Position numbers and translations under genes: made by a program. Source: Diphasiastrum complanatum (Eukaryota > Streptophyta > Lycopodiopsida > Lycopodiales > Lycopodiaceae). Taken from it: a DNA stretch of 64,000 bases. The notes under the pieces were generated by a model, which worked only from the letters and a program-made list of their open reading frames with translations, searched no databases and was not told where the DNA came from. The DNA lies in assembly GCA_029204225.1 (NCBI GenBank), contig CM055092.1, positions 46,317,486 through 46,381,485 on the forward strand. Direction: 5' to 3'. Below are positions 1-10,794 of this stretch, one piece after another; position 1 is the first letter of the stretch; each line of letters starts with the position of its first letter.

Positions 1-3000
1 AGCTAGAAGGCACCTTTTTTGGACATCCTTGGGCCAAAATGACTGTTGAAACTGGCTGCTCAGAGCTAGCGGATAGAGCAACGTCACAGAGCAGGGAGAA
101 AGGCATTTTGGGAGGTTCTCATCACCATTCTATTGAGCGGATTGCGGGTGACCTAGTGATGGGCTACATTTGCCATTTGGGTACCATAGGGCCAAATTTG
201 GGGCTTATTTTGGCTGGTGAAACCTGCTACAGGGTGGTAAAATGAGGCATTATCACTTTGGAGTCATTATTACTTACTCTTGACAGGGTAACAGGGTATT
301 TGGAGGCAGTAAATGCAGTATGGGTGTGAATGGTAGCAAAATTGTGTGGAGAAAGCTAGTTTTGGCGACGGAAGTGCAGTTTGGCAGCATGACTACTCAT
401 CATTGGCGACAATTTTGAGAGGGCAAGCAATCGAGGGTGAGAGGTAGGCATGGTATGCCGGTTATAGGTGAAAAATTCTTGTGATCAGGTTCAACTCTTG
501 GGGTTCGAACCAACCAATGTCAAGTGGCATTTTGGGGGAACGCTCTCACAGGTATGATCAGCAGTGACATTGTCGAGTCAGGTGATAGCTACATTGACAC
601 ACGCATTTGTAGCTTGGAAATCTCTCGTTTGGAGAGAAATATGGGCTAATTTGGAGGTACACACATTTTGGCAGTCACAGGTGATGGAAGTGCGAGGTGG
701 TGCTAGTTGAAAGCCATTGGGCAAGATAGCGGACTTGCATTGGACGAGCTGTGTGTGGGACACGCAAAGGATGAAGAACGGGTCAATAATCACACTTTGG
801 ATGCTCTTGGTGAGTGGTGAGTGTGATGATTTTGTAGTTTTGCAGTTGGTAAGTCAATTTTGATCAAGTCATTGTAGATGTGGAGTAGTGTATCAAGTTT
901 GTCATCGAAGAAATACACTTCAACTGTTAGTTTGGATAGGTCAAGTCAATTTGCCATATCAGTATTGCATCAGTGATGTAGATTTCAGTGATGACAAGGT
1001 GCAGATCATTTGGTTTGGGCCATGGAAGATCTCACAAGTTCACTTGGAGGGATATTGGCATGCACAATCATGTGAGGGACTTGATGGTGGCTTTAAAGTT
1101 CACATCTCAGTGTATTCTCAGGGAGTGGTTTGGAACCATTCACAGGAGCAGCTTGGAGCTAGCTTGGGGAAATACAGGCGGGGCACTATAGGGTAGATGC
1201 TCAGATCTTTGTGATCAGGGATGGCATGGGGATACCTGGTAGGGATAGCACTGCAGGATGACATGGGATGATCATCAGGGGGCAGTTATTTCATATTGGA
1301 CTTGAGTCTTTGGATTGGACATGACTTAAGGTGGGATTCATGATGAAATCAGGAAGCTACAAAGACAAATGGTCAAAGCGTGAAGCTTTGAGAGCCAGCT
1401 CTAGGTTGGAGAGCTGATCGCACGGGGTGTGATCGAAGGGAAAACTCTATGATGGGTGTTTTGCTAGCGATCTATTGCAGGGGACATTGATGGCGAGGAC
1501 TTAATGGTATGCTCATTTGGGAGTACATGTTCGCATTACAGCATGGGGCCAATTTTTTGACATTGGCATTGATGGGGAGGCATCTACCATCACGGGCGTA
1601 GATAAGCTATCTATAGCTTTCATGCAGTTGGCTGTATTTGCAGGAGTTTAGGCTTGGCACAGGTGTTGAAATTTCCATGGTGCAGATTCTCAAGTGGTGA
1701 GATCAAGGATAAGCCTAGAGGGAGTCACTCAGAGCCATATACCTTAGTATGATCAGGGAGATAGTAGTCTCGGGATCCCCTAAGCGGTGACTCAGGGATA
1801 TGCTTGCATTGGCATGGTGTCGGGTGGCACATAGCCAGGGAGAACGAGCAGATTCTAGGAGCCAGGTGGAGCAGGTGATGCTTTGGAGTTCGGCTTGTCT
1901 AGCAGGATGGTGACCAAGATTGGAGACATCAGGTGATCATAGTATGTGGATGACGAGTCGATTGGGGTGGCACTCAGGGAGATGCTACTGTTGCTCAGGT
2001 ATGATATGTCATTTGATGTATGGATGATGTTCTTCAGCTGGTGCATCATGTGGTGACCTGGGGATGGGTCAAGCCTACTTGGAGGTAGGTGGCATGGAGT
2101 GTACCTGGGGTGGTACATATCCTGAGGGCATGGAGTGCATTATGGGGTGATGTGGATCCAGCATGCCCATGGTTGTGAGCTAACAGGGATGGAGATGGTT
2201 GCTCAGGGAGTGACAGCTGATACTTTGGAGAGTAATCATGTGAGCTGCATGGTTATATGCGCAGTAGTCTCCAGGTTGGCGTCACATGTTGTTTCTATCC
2301 ATCATCTATTTGGTAAGCATGATGCAGTTTTTGGTTAGATCCAGTTGGAGTCTAGTTGCACTATAGGTGGACAGATTCTTTGGGAGCTATCAGCGGGTAA
2401 TGGATACTTGGTGATCAGATGGTACAGGGTACAGGGTTCTGGAGCTATCAGCGGGTAATGGATACTTGGTGATCAGATGGGACAGGGTACGGGGTCTGGG
2501 AGCTATTCTACCTAATATGCTATGGATTGTGGGTGAGATATTCATCATGATAGTTGATCTAGTTTGCATTTGCTTTGGCTTGGACTCTATGATGGATGTT
2601 GTGGGGAGATAGGCTCCTTGGTGGGAGGCCTATATAATGGTCAAATCAAAGTTGGCAATGTCAAGCATGGAAAGTTGAACCTACATGGGATGTAGGACAG
2701 GCAGATCATCATCAGTATCTCTAGGAGGTGGGCGAGCTACTCAGGTATAGCCTATGGTGAGGTTCGTGTACATTCATTCATTGAGTCCTTGGTAGACTCT
2801 TGTGCTTGGAGCATGGGGAATGGATGGAGATCATCTTTCAGGACTTATTGGATAGTTGGATATGCTTGGACGTGAGGGCATCTTGGTTACAGGTGCGGAC
2901 CATGGTTGGGGACCTGATTTGGAAACCAGTGGTGTAGCAGCAGATCTACAGGTGGCACAGGTGTTGGTACGACAGGATACCACAGTTTGGGTAGGCCTTG

Positions 3001-3603
3001 GTCATGTATTTGATGCTTTATCATTTGTGTTGGTTTGCATGAGTGTGTGTGGGCTTGCATGTTACCTTGTCACGGGAGTCTAGATCTGAGTCAGAGTCGT
3101 ATGTGGTTGTGTACTTTTTACAATAAAACAAAGTAGTCATTTTATGCTCATTGACTTGTCATTGTCTACTAGCTGTCTATCTGGTGAGGGTGCAATCTTA
3201 TGGTGGTAGTAAGATTACCTCTGGTTGAGCCTCAATCGCTCATTTATGTCAGCTTTACAGGTTTGTGCTTGTAAGTGTCTGATAGGATGTCAGCTTAGCT
3301 AGATGAAGGATGTAAGTCTCATGGTGGTAGTGGGGTTTCCTCAGTTTGAGCCATGTCGCTCATGTGGTCCACTTGTGTCCAAGTCGAATTGGGGACGAGT
3401 CAGTTGGTCGAGAGTATGGTAGACTCTCTGTATGAGCATTGTGTTTACATGATACTTTGTGAGTCAAACCTGGTGGTTTGTTGGTGTGCTTGAGTGTGAG
3501 TCAAGTACAGAGTAGCAAGACATGCGTAACATCTTTTGGACACTCCAGACGCTATTGCAATATATTGTTTTTCACTCTTATCACATTTGAGCTTAAGGGA
3601 GAG
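1..3603 (+). other. Non-coding, G/T-skewed region; possible internal part of a non-autonomous LTR element
   Basis: No reading frame longer than about 100 codons occurs on either strand and none resembles a known family. The plus strand is clearly richer in G than C and in T than A along its whole length, unlike the following AT-rich mosaic. It contains a short tandem repeat at 2383-2508 and ends in a purine run (AAGGGAGAGAG, 3593-3603) directly before an LTR-like block. This is the layout of a large retrotransposon derivative lacking coding genes, read on the plus strand. The 5' LTR would lie outside the window. The alternative is ordinary intergenic DNA. Confidence 0.35.
2383..2508. repeat. 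58-bp tandem repeat, two copies plus a start of a third
   Basis: The unit starting GGAGCTATCAGCGGGTAATG begins at 2383, again at 2441, and the first bases (GGAGCTAT) recur at 2499, giving a constant 58-bp period. The two full units differ at only a few positions, so the duplication is younger than most of the decay around it. Confidence 0.85.
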
Positions 3604-4048
3604 AGTTAGAAATCAGTTGTGATCTGATTCATTAGTATAAGCTCTAAATGTGATGATGTAATTAGTGTACAGTTTATTTGGTTTACTATATATGGTTGTG
3701 TTCGGGACGTGACCCGTTAGGATATATTGATCGGGCATTGATCCCGTAGACGGCCACTTGGGTTAGCCAGGTAGCCACACATAGGAAGAATTAGCCTGTA
3801 CAGAGTTATTTACAGTACTTGCTATACTTGGGGGCATGTCCCAAGTTTGTCAGTCGAATTTGGCCATATTGGGCCGACCTTAGTTTGATAGGTGGTAGGC
3901 CAATTTTAGAACACCTGCCTTTTCATGCAGTTTGTGAATACTCTATATGTACAGTGTTTCTTTGTAATCTAATAACTTTTGTTGTGCCATCTTTGAGAGC
4001 TTGTGAGGAGTGGCTATGGTGATTGTGTGATGTGATCTGCATACTACA
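3604..4048 (+). mobile_element. Copia-type LTR (3' LTR or solo LTR)
   Basis: The block begins GTTAGAAATC, close to the TGTTAGAACC start of the copia LTR at 11887, right after a polypurine run, and ends ...CATACTACA, a usual copia LTR end. A TATA-like ACTATATATGG lies near 3687. Immediately right of it the copia pol fragment on the opposite strand begins, so the LTR is a junction between two insertions. Boundaries are by eye, without a second copy in the window. Confidence 0.45.
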
Positions 4049-5307
4049 CTAGATCCTAATAGAATTTCAATTGATCCCTCATACAATATGCCAAAATCTC
4101 GAGTTCCAATTATGTACCTCAAAACTCGCTTTCCTAGCTTCCAATGCTCCTCACTAGGATCTTGCATGAATTGACTCAATCTTCCAACACAATAGCTTAG
4201 ATCTGGTCTAGTAATGGTTAGATAGATGAGTGAACCAACTAGCTTCCTATAGAGAGTAATGTCCTCGAAGGATCTTTCATTATTTTTTATAATTAGCTTT
4301 ACATGAGACTCCATAGGTGTATCACTAGCTTTTGCATCTACCATATGAAATCTTTCTAGAATAGAATTAGCATACTTCTCTTGACAAATGAAAGTAGATT
4401 GAGAATATCTAATGACTTTTATTCCCAACATTTAATGCAAATTACCAAGATCATGCACCTCAAACTCCTTCTTAAGAGCATTCTTGATATCCTCCACATC
4501 TTGATTGTTTTCATCACTCAAGATGATATCATCCACACAGATTAGCAAGATGGTAACATCATTTCCAGCAAACCTATAATAAAGTGAATGATCATACTCA
4601 CTCATAACAAAGCCTTGAGAGAATTAAAAAGTGTCAAGCTTAGCATACCAACTCCTTGGTGTTTGCTTAAGGCCATACAAACTCTTTTGTAGTAGACACA
4701 CATGATTTGGCTTTGTTGATGAAATGTAGCTCTCGGGCTACTCCATGTACACTTCCTCCTCAAGATCACCATTTAAGAATGCATTTGAAATGTCCATTTG
4801 CCATAAATCTCATCCATAAAGTGTATCAAGTGAAATGATGACTCGAATGCTTACCATCTTTGCCACGGATCTCATCATAGTCAATCCCTTGTTGTTGAGC
4901 ATATCCTTTTCTCACAAACCTTGCCTTGCACTTGTTGATAGATCCATCTTGGTTTGTCTTCACCTTGAAGATCCATTTGCATCCAATAGGTTTCTTGTCC
5001 TTAGGCAACTCCACCAATCTCTATGTTCCATTCTTCGTAAGAGCTTGATACTCAAGATCCATTGTTTGGATCTACTCCTCTTCTTTCCTTGCTTGATCTA
5101 CACTTGTAGGTCCATCCAAATAGGTTAGGAAAGTGACATAATGTTCAGAAGCTACTTGCTTACCCTTTTGACCATATGTGAGCCTTGAAGGTACTTGTCT
5201 TTCTCTTGATGTTCTCCTTGGCTTTGAACTTGATGAAGGTCCATGATCATCACCATCCAAAGTAGCATCCTTTTCATCTACATCAAGAAAGAGTAGAGGT
5301 GGTACTT
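4049..5307 (-). pseudogene. Ty1/copia pol fragment (integrase tail, reverse transcriptase, start of RNase H)
   Basis: Read leftwards from 5307: an Arg-rich inter-domain segment (PRRTSRERQVPSRLTY), the start of the RT domain ([18 protein letters not shown]), the catalytic VDDI motif near 4530, then LGIKVIRYS and the RT end (TRPDLSYCVGRLSQFMQDP) and the first RNase H residues (FGILYEG). There are several stops and frameshifts and the catalytic part of RNase H is missing, as homology stops near 4070. It is closely related to the fragment at 28981-29800 and, more distantly, to the elements at 10055-20936. It would have acted in element replication; it is dead. Confidence 0.85.
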
Positions 5308-5664
5308 AACTAAGCTTAATGAAATCACGAGTTCCATGGGACATGTGGCAAATTAATTATAAACTATCACTTCATTAGATATTGAGCCCAAAAGGGGCCC
5401 TATAAGAAATGTCATGTAGGAGAGAGAATAATAGACAAAAATTATTAGAATACTATTTAGAAAATACTTGTAGACACCCACTAGCGATTCCTTTGTATTT
5501 TTGCAAAATGTTCAACAATCCCGTGTATTTTTGTAGACTATCAAATAACCTTTGTCTTTTTGCAAAATGTGTAACTAAACAAGTAGTTGTATACAACAAA
5601 TGAATGGACTCTAGATTAGCCATAGAATTAGAGATGGAGAGATAATAAAATCCAACACCCTCCC
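5308..5664 (-). mobile_element. Copia 3' LTR, minus orientation
   Basis: On the minus strand a purine tract (AGAGTAAGGGAGGG, 5665-5678) is followed exactly by TGTTGGATTTTATTATC, the classical copia polypurine tract plus LTR start. The upstream side carries the copia pol C-terminus. The inner end is uncertain and is taken as the border with the older copia fragment at 5307. Confidence 0.6.
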
Positions 5665-5868
5665 TTACTCTGGATTCTTGAATGCCTTGATTTTTAGATT
5701 TAGGACTGCACAAAAGTTTTTATGTGCCTCTTGATTTAATCCTTCTGTGAAAATGTCAGTGTTTATCAAACAACATGATGTGAACGATTCTTGGGATAAG
5801 TCAATCCCAAGCATGAAGAAATTGTCGATATTTCAATGTTTACCCAATTGAAATAATCTCTTAATCAA
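5665..5868 (-). pseudogene. Copia pol C-terminal remnant plus polypurine tract
   Basis: Minus-strand translation gives DIFTEGLNQEAHKNF, the conserved end of copia RNase H (consensus DIFTKxL), followed by a short tail, the polypurine tract and the LTR. Everything upstream of about 5868 is missing, replaced by the TNP2 fragment, so only about 65 codons survive. Confidence 0.7.
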
Positions 5869-6369
5869 TCACTTCTTGGATCCTATGCATATATACAAAA
5901 ACATGGGTGATTCTATATGGAAACATATAATTGGTGCAAAGTACACTGTTGCAGCATGTCAAGACTTGGAGGTGGCTAAGGTGAAGAGACCTTACTGGAT
6001 TCAAAACGATGAAAGTGGGATGACAAGTACTCCTAGTTTTCCATGGATTCTAACAAAGGGAGAGCCCTCACATGTAAAAAATGTCATAAGACAAATAAGA
6101 AATGTAACTGGCTATGCATATTCCTTGTGCAACACTTTCATCAAAGATGACAAATTAAGTGGATTAAAATCTCACGATTGGCTAAAGATGTTGCAATTCA
6201 TTCTTCCAATTGTTATTCGAGGTTGCTTAGGAGACAATCTATGAAGTTTTTTGTATAAATTAGCATCAATTGTCAAGTATTTACAAAACTCATTTGTGAC
6301 TAGGGACATTAGCAAAGACATGACTAAACTAGTTGACAATTTCTCACAACTACTAGCTAAGGTTGGTTA
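5869..6369 (+). pseudogene. CACTA (En/Spm) TNP2-type transposase fragment (DUF4218-like region)
   Basis: The frame from 5876 encodes MDPMHIYKN, PFPWILTKGE-like and LKSHDWLKMLQFILPIVIRG, in the order and spacing of the TNP2/DUF4218 part of plant CACTA transposases (family pattern: MDPMHIFKN, then PPAPWTLTKKE, then LKTHDYHVMMQRLLPVGIRG). After a TGA at 6242 the same frame continues into a typical LASIVKYL-like segment up to a TAG at 6367. Only about 165 codons remain, with no terminal CACTA repeats seen nearby. Identification of the family is from memory of its motifs. Confidence 0.75.
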
Positions 6370-6449
6370 GTTTTAGAAAGTTTTATAGTTTTCTATAGTA
6401 TTCATTATATTTTTATATGTTTTTTTTCTTATGAAATTACATCACTGTT

Positions 6450-6780
6450 TATAATAAGCCTAATTTGAAAAAGTTTTACCCTAATAATTGCATTACAACA
6501 AAAAGCTCTGCTACCACTAAACAAATGTATATCCTTAATTATATGCCTTCTAAATTCGAGTTCATGAATTGCAAACTTGTATATTCTCCTATGGATCTAG
6601 TTCTAAAACTATCAAGAGCAAGGCCCTCAAACCAAAGAGGAAAAGAATGAGATGGAGGGATATCCATTTCAATGTATTATCGGATCTCTCATGTATGTAA
6701 TGATCTCCACTAGGTGTGATCTTACATATGTCGTCAACTCGGATGTCCTTCATTGTTTTCTAAAGCTAGAAGTGCAACAA
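6450..6780 (+). pseudogene. Copia RT/RNase H linker fragment, frameshifted
   Basis: Two overlapping frames together give YSPMDLVLKLS and then YPFQCIIGSLMYVMISTRCD, the conserved copia stretch between the RT and RNase H (P-M-D ... Y-x-x-x-I-G-S-L-M-Y-x-x-x-x-T-R-P-D). One frameshift lies near 6650. The fragment is of a different copia lineage from the one at 4049-5307, being closer to the element at 44300-46830 (YHSLIGSVMYAMLCTRLD). Confidence 0.65.
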
Positions 6781-6965
6781 GGCTTCCAATTTGGATTTCA
6801 TTCAAATCACCACACCATTACATTTTTGCAGCTTTTATACTTTGCCTATTCTTCCTTGAGCCCACATAAATTCCACGTTCCCCACCTTGCACAAGCTACA
6901 AGAAATCATTAATGAGAAAGATTTGAAGGTTCGACAATTGTAGTTGAAGTTCCCAATTTATGAGG

Positions 6966-7208
6966 CTAATGAAATTCTTCAATTGTTGATGCATGTTCGA
7001 GATTGAACAAACTGATTTTTTGTTCCTCGAAAAAGTCCATCCACCAATGTTGATCAAACTCATCAAAAAAATGATAAGTTGCTTGAATACTTGATTCGAA
7101 AAAATTTATCGAGGCAAATGAATCAATCTCACGATGTTCTCTTTGTGCCTTTTGTTCTTCTAGCATGGACTTCAACGGAGACAACACAACAAGCTTGATT
7201 TTAGTCAT
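6966..7208 (-). pseudogene. Short acidic reading frame, possibly the C-terminal part of the DUF7869-like gene
   Basis: An 80-codon frame rich in Phe, Glu and Gln (HFFDEFDQHWWMDFFEEQK) on the same strand as, and about 115 bp downstream of, the DUF7869-like pseudogene. I do not recognise it. Its position suggests it could be a later part of that gene, but no splice sites were fixed. Confidence 0.25.
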
Positions 7209-7324
7209 GGAATATGAAACAAAAATCGAACTCCTTCAAGAGACAGCCATGAAACTGAATTTGAAAATAGGTTTCCCCATAATAATATAATGTCTGATTC
7301 GTTACATTTGATTTTAAATTGGTG

Positions 7325-8258
7325 CTAAAAGCTAATATCATTAATATTAGCTACACATCTCTCTGTTTCATTGGATGCCTTAACATAATCACAAAAATCA
7401 TATGTGTGTCTGATTAACAACACGTTTGGCTTTGGCACATACAATTCCTCGACAATGCTTTGAAGCACTGGAAAGAAAATGTCTTCTTGCATCTCAACCT
7501 CTTTGAAAAGCAACTAAACATTTGATCAATTTGACCATGGGTATGCCCTACCAACAAAAATCGTATTTTTATTTTTTTGAAATTTTTTTTCTCAGCAAGC
7601 ATAGACAAATATGCCAAAACACTTTGGTTTTTATTTTTCCTAGCAGTGTTGCCAAGTTGCAAATAAAGTATTTCTGGAAGATTTTCACCGAATTTGCAAA
7701 TTATCTTATGTACAATGGTGGTCGTCAAATTTGGATCATTTCGAACGTTGGGACAATTATAAAAGACTTTGGACTCCAAAGTGCCATTAAACACAAGTGC
7801 TCCAACGAGATGAACTGAATAGAATCTGCCTCGTTTAAATTTGCACTTTGACAAAATGAGACAACATTGTTTTCTTCTGATCCATGCCGTCAATAACAAG
7901 GCCCAGATACTTTTGTGAACATTCCAAACATTTCATTCAATGCTTGGCCAACTTTGTCTTTCAATTGTTTGTTGATCTCTGCGCACTTGAAGGGCTTTTG
8001 TAGCATCCACTGAAAATACAATGAACATATTTAATAGAAGAAAGATACTATAATGATATTAAAATAGATTGCAACTTAAATTTATTTCAAAACATAAAGT
8101 ATAATTAAAATAAAAGACAAATCTGATTAATATTTACCTTTCTCATCATTGGTTTTGCAAGTTGTTTTGCAGACTTTAATAACTTGCAAGTAGAGCAAAT
8201 TGTCATTCGTGATTTTTTCGGAATCTGTACCAGTCCAAAGTCTCTTTTCCAAACTATA
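7325..8258 (-). pseudogene. DUF7869-like protein pseudogene with a 128-bp intron
   Basis: Read leftwards: exon 1 ends LAKPMMRK at 8138 with a GTAAATA donor; the acceptor TTTTCAG ends at 8010 and exon 2 resumes in phase. Downstream come VIDGMDQKKT (about 7890), then after a frameshift QLGNTARKNKNQSVLAYLSM and FLLVGHTHGQIDQMFSCFSK, then VPKPNVLLIRHTYDFCDY. These match the pattern of the DUF7869 family (I-I-D-G-M-D-Q; DN-x-x-x-E-N-K; L-P-V-G-H-T-H-x-x-I-D-Q-x-F), of unknown function and found in plants and animals, often near mobile DNA. The Asp expected before NTAR-K-N-K is Gly here. Two frameshifts make it non-functional. Confidence 0.7.
8010..8137 (-). other. Probable spliceosomal intron in the DUF7869-like pseudogene
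   Basis: The minus strand reads AAG|GTAAATATT at the donor and GTATTTTCAG|TGG at the acceptor. Removing 128 bp joins two frames in phase 0. The intron is AT-rich, as usual in plants. Confidence 0.55.
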
Positions 8259-8431
8259 AGAAAATATGAGTAAACTGTCTAAACTAACCTTCGTAAAGCC
8301 TTCTGAAGTTCTATCTTAATCTCACTAAGCCAAGGACACACGATTCTCTGCAAGAGTTAATTTCCAGCCATTTTTTAAAATAGCCAAAAAACAACTAATT
8401 AAAAAAAAAACTCTAAAAATCGGAAAAGAAC

Positions 8432-8505
8432 CTAAGCCTCGCTGGTGAGCGACTCTATCTTTTAGATAGCCTCGTCCCACGACTGCGATGGTTCTATTCC
8501 CCTAA
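8432..8505 (+). repeat. tRNA-derived SINE-like unit 1
   Basis: The unit has a D-arm/A-box-like part (AGCCTCGCTGGTGAGCGA), an anticodon-arm-like hairpin with CTTTTAG in the loop (CTAT...ATAG), and a B-box-like GATGGTTCTATTCCCC, in tRNA order and spacing, followed by an A-rich tail. No acceptor-stem pairing is preserved, so it is a tRNA-derived repeat and not a working tRNA gene. Confidence 0.55.
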
Positions 8506-8536
8506 AAATATAAAAACTAAAAGTTGGAAGAAAAAC

Positions 8537-8605
8537 CTCAGCTTGGTGAGCCGTCTCTATCTTTTAGATAGCGTCCTCCCACGACTTTGACGGTTCTATT
8601 CACAA
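8537..8605 (+). repeat. tRNA-derived SINE-like unit 2
   Basis: A second copy of the same module about 105 bp downstream: CAGCTTGGTGAGCCG, the same CTCTATCTTTTAGATAG hairpin, and GACGGTTCTATTC. It is followed by an A-rich tail. A third partial head (AAGCCTCTTTGGTGAGTGA) lies at about 8774-8792. Confidence 0.5.
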
Positions 8606-8760
8606 AAAAAACAATTAAAAGAAAAAAACCAAAAAATAAAAATCATAAAAAAGAAAAAAAAGAAAAAAAAAAGACCGTAAAAAAAATCGTATAAAAAAAA
8701 GGTCGAAAAAAAATCGTAAAAAAAAAGACCGTAAAAAAAACAAAACAAAACAAAACAATA
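8606..8760 (+). repeat. A-rich tract with CCGTAAAAAAA / TCGTAAAAAAA units
   Basis: Almost pure A interrupted by periodic CGT or CCGT trinucleotides and an AAAAC run. This looks like the degenerating poly(A) tail of a SINE or other retroposon that ended at 8605. Confidence 0.6.
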
Positions 8761-8799
8761 ATTTTAATTTTAGCCCAAGCCTCTTTGGTGAGTGATTTC

Positions 8800-9058
8800 C
8801 ATATCAGTTACCATCCATCCTTCATTTTCATTTTTCTTGTCCATCTCCATTCAATCTTCCATCCGCTCTCTCATTTGTTAAATTCATTTCTATTTTATTC
8901 TTCAGTTCTTACTGATCAATCTTTTTACTTACTCTTTTCTCGTCTTCTTCTTCTCCATCTCAAAAATAAATAAATAAAAATTTGGAACACCAACGTCATT
9001 GAGCGAACCTTGAAGCAATTCATTAATCAACTACTTTGCAACATTCTGGTGCTGAGCT
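8800..9058. other. No gene seen; pyrimidine-rich spacer
   Basis: A T/C-rich stretch (TCCATC, TTCTTCTTC) with a short AAATAAATAAATAAA run near 8966. It carries only a short, unsupported frame. Confidence 0.5.
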
Positions 9059-10054
9059 ATGGAGACCACCAATGCAGGATTATCTAAACTAAAAATATTC
9101 TTTAATGAAACAATCCGAGACTACACCTATCGAATCATCCAATTAGTGAAGGATTGTAATCCACCGATTTTTGAATGGATCATCATGGCAAAATAGTATG
9201 CTGGACTGTCCAAAAGGATCAGATTTGGTATGGCAGAATTAGCATCCTATGTGTCACCTGTACAACTCTGTAAGGATGCTGCCATGACAGAAATCTCACA
9301 AGGGGTGAGAGATTTTTTCTATCGCTCTGATGAATCATCAGATGGGAAATCAGAGGAACAAAGGTGAACAATGAACGATGATCCAACAAGAATGAGAACC
9401 TGTGGGAGGCAACAAAGTGTAGCAAAGTCAAACAGATCAAGTGTAGCAGAGGACCAAGAACCTTGCACTTCAAGTTCAGGCCATCATCAAGCTCGCACAG
9501 TCAATTTTCTTGAAAAGGACGAATGTACCTACTGCTTTGGAGATCATCCAAGTACCAAGTGTCCAATCAAGAATTCGTGCTTATTAAAAGGACAAAATGT
9601 AGAGCAGCAAGTTCGTCGACGGAAAGATCCAGCAGTTCAACGATTAAAAGTAGAATCAAGCCAACAAGGAGCTCACCCGAAGGATGGATGTCAAATTGAT
9701 CCATCTAAATCACGAGTTTCTTCAACAAACAATGACAAGGTAGAAGTTTTGGTTATATCCTCTTGCATGTCATCGAACTCAATGGAGGACCATAGCAGCC
9801 TATCAGTCTATTTTGTGGAAGATCCTAAGGAGAATCTGTTATCGGCTATCAACTTAGAGGAGATGGCATACTGCACTCTGTTAGGTGCTATGGATGTGGA
9901 GGAAAATACCATCGTGCTGAGTGTCCACACCGAGGGGATCCGTCAACATTTGATCCCTAGTGTTGAATTACAAAGGGGCCTAGCGTCAATGGAGCGACAA
10001 GAAGGCAATTCAACACAAGATCCAAGAGAAAGTGAAATCACGTAGCCTTCAACG
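9059..10054 (+). pseudogene. Unrecognised reading frame with CCHC-like zinc motif, 5' part
   Basis: From the ATG at 9059 one frame runs about 329 codons to the TAG at 10043 with only two internal stops (TAG near 9196, TGA near 9366). It contains a zinc-knuckle-like motif CTYCFGDHPSTKC (C-x2-C-x3-H-x4-C, one residue shorter between Cys and His than the retroviral type) followed by a further C. The N-terminal third resembles a gag-like helical region only loosely. The copia element inserted at 10055, and after one frameshift the frame resumes at 20937. It may be a gag-like protein of an unknown element or a host protein. I cannot assign a function. Confidence 0.45.
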
Positions 10055-10783
10055 TGTGAAGTTTTTAGCACGTGTGAACTTCACCACACAACCTACAGGA
10101 TCTTATTGAGGTGTTGTGATTGCACAAGATTGATCAAAGAACAGTATGCTTGAAAAATCTAAGATAGAGCACAATGGCATACATCTGATGAAAAAATCTA
10201 ACTCTTCACTATGAGAAATGAATGTCAGAAATAATTCTAAGTGTTTAGTATGGAAAAAAGAGGCTGCTCTCAAGTAGAGAGAGAAAATCATACATAGAAA
10301 ACTCGGATAGAGAGAGAATGAGTCCAAAACACCAAAATCTCAATATTCACAATATGGCAAAACATGCCCAGCTTTCCCTACATGAGAGAGACTCGAATTC
10401 CTACAGTGGAGTTGCATGGAAAGTTCACTTAACTGAACTAATCCACCTACCAGAGATCCACATGTGTAACTGCATGCATGTATGGTGCGTGTACTGCATG
10501 TCAACTCATAAAATTGTCTAGACATGTGTAGATCACATAAACTACTTTGCATGTTGCATGCACTGATTGCATGTGGCTTGCATGCATACAGTAAGACTTT
10601 GCATGCTATCAAAACATCTGCATGTCATTACAATTGAACCTATCTAACTCAAATCCGAGCTACACTAGAAGGACATGCGTTCAATTCACACTCCTTATAT
10701 GTACAGCATGAAATCTAGTGGAAATTATCATGGTCATGACCCCAAACTCGAGATAGGAAGATAATATTTTAATAATCTTCACA
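10055..10783 (-). repeat. 3' LTR of the minus-strand copia element (729 bp)
   Basis: It is nearly identical over its length to 20243-20936, apart from a block of about 35 bp near 10155-10195 absent from the other copy, which accounts for the full length difference. A TATA-like CATATAAGG (minus strand) lies near 10695. On the right the minus strand shows a short purine tract (TTTTAAGGAG) just before the LTR. Confidence 0.9.
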
Positions 10784-10794
10784 CTCCTTAAAAT

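Noticed and set aside
8432-8605. Functional tRNA genes
   Set aside because: No acceptor stem or CCA-side pairing; the anticodon stem has only four pairs; copies have A-rich tails as SINEs do.
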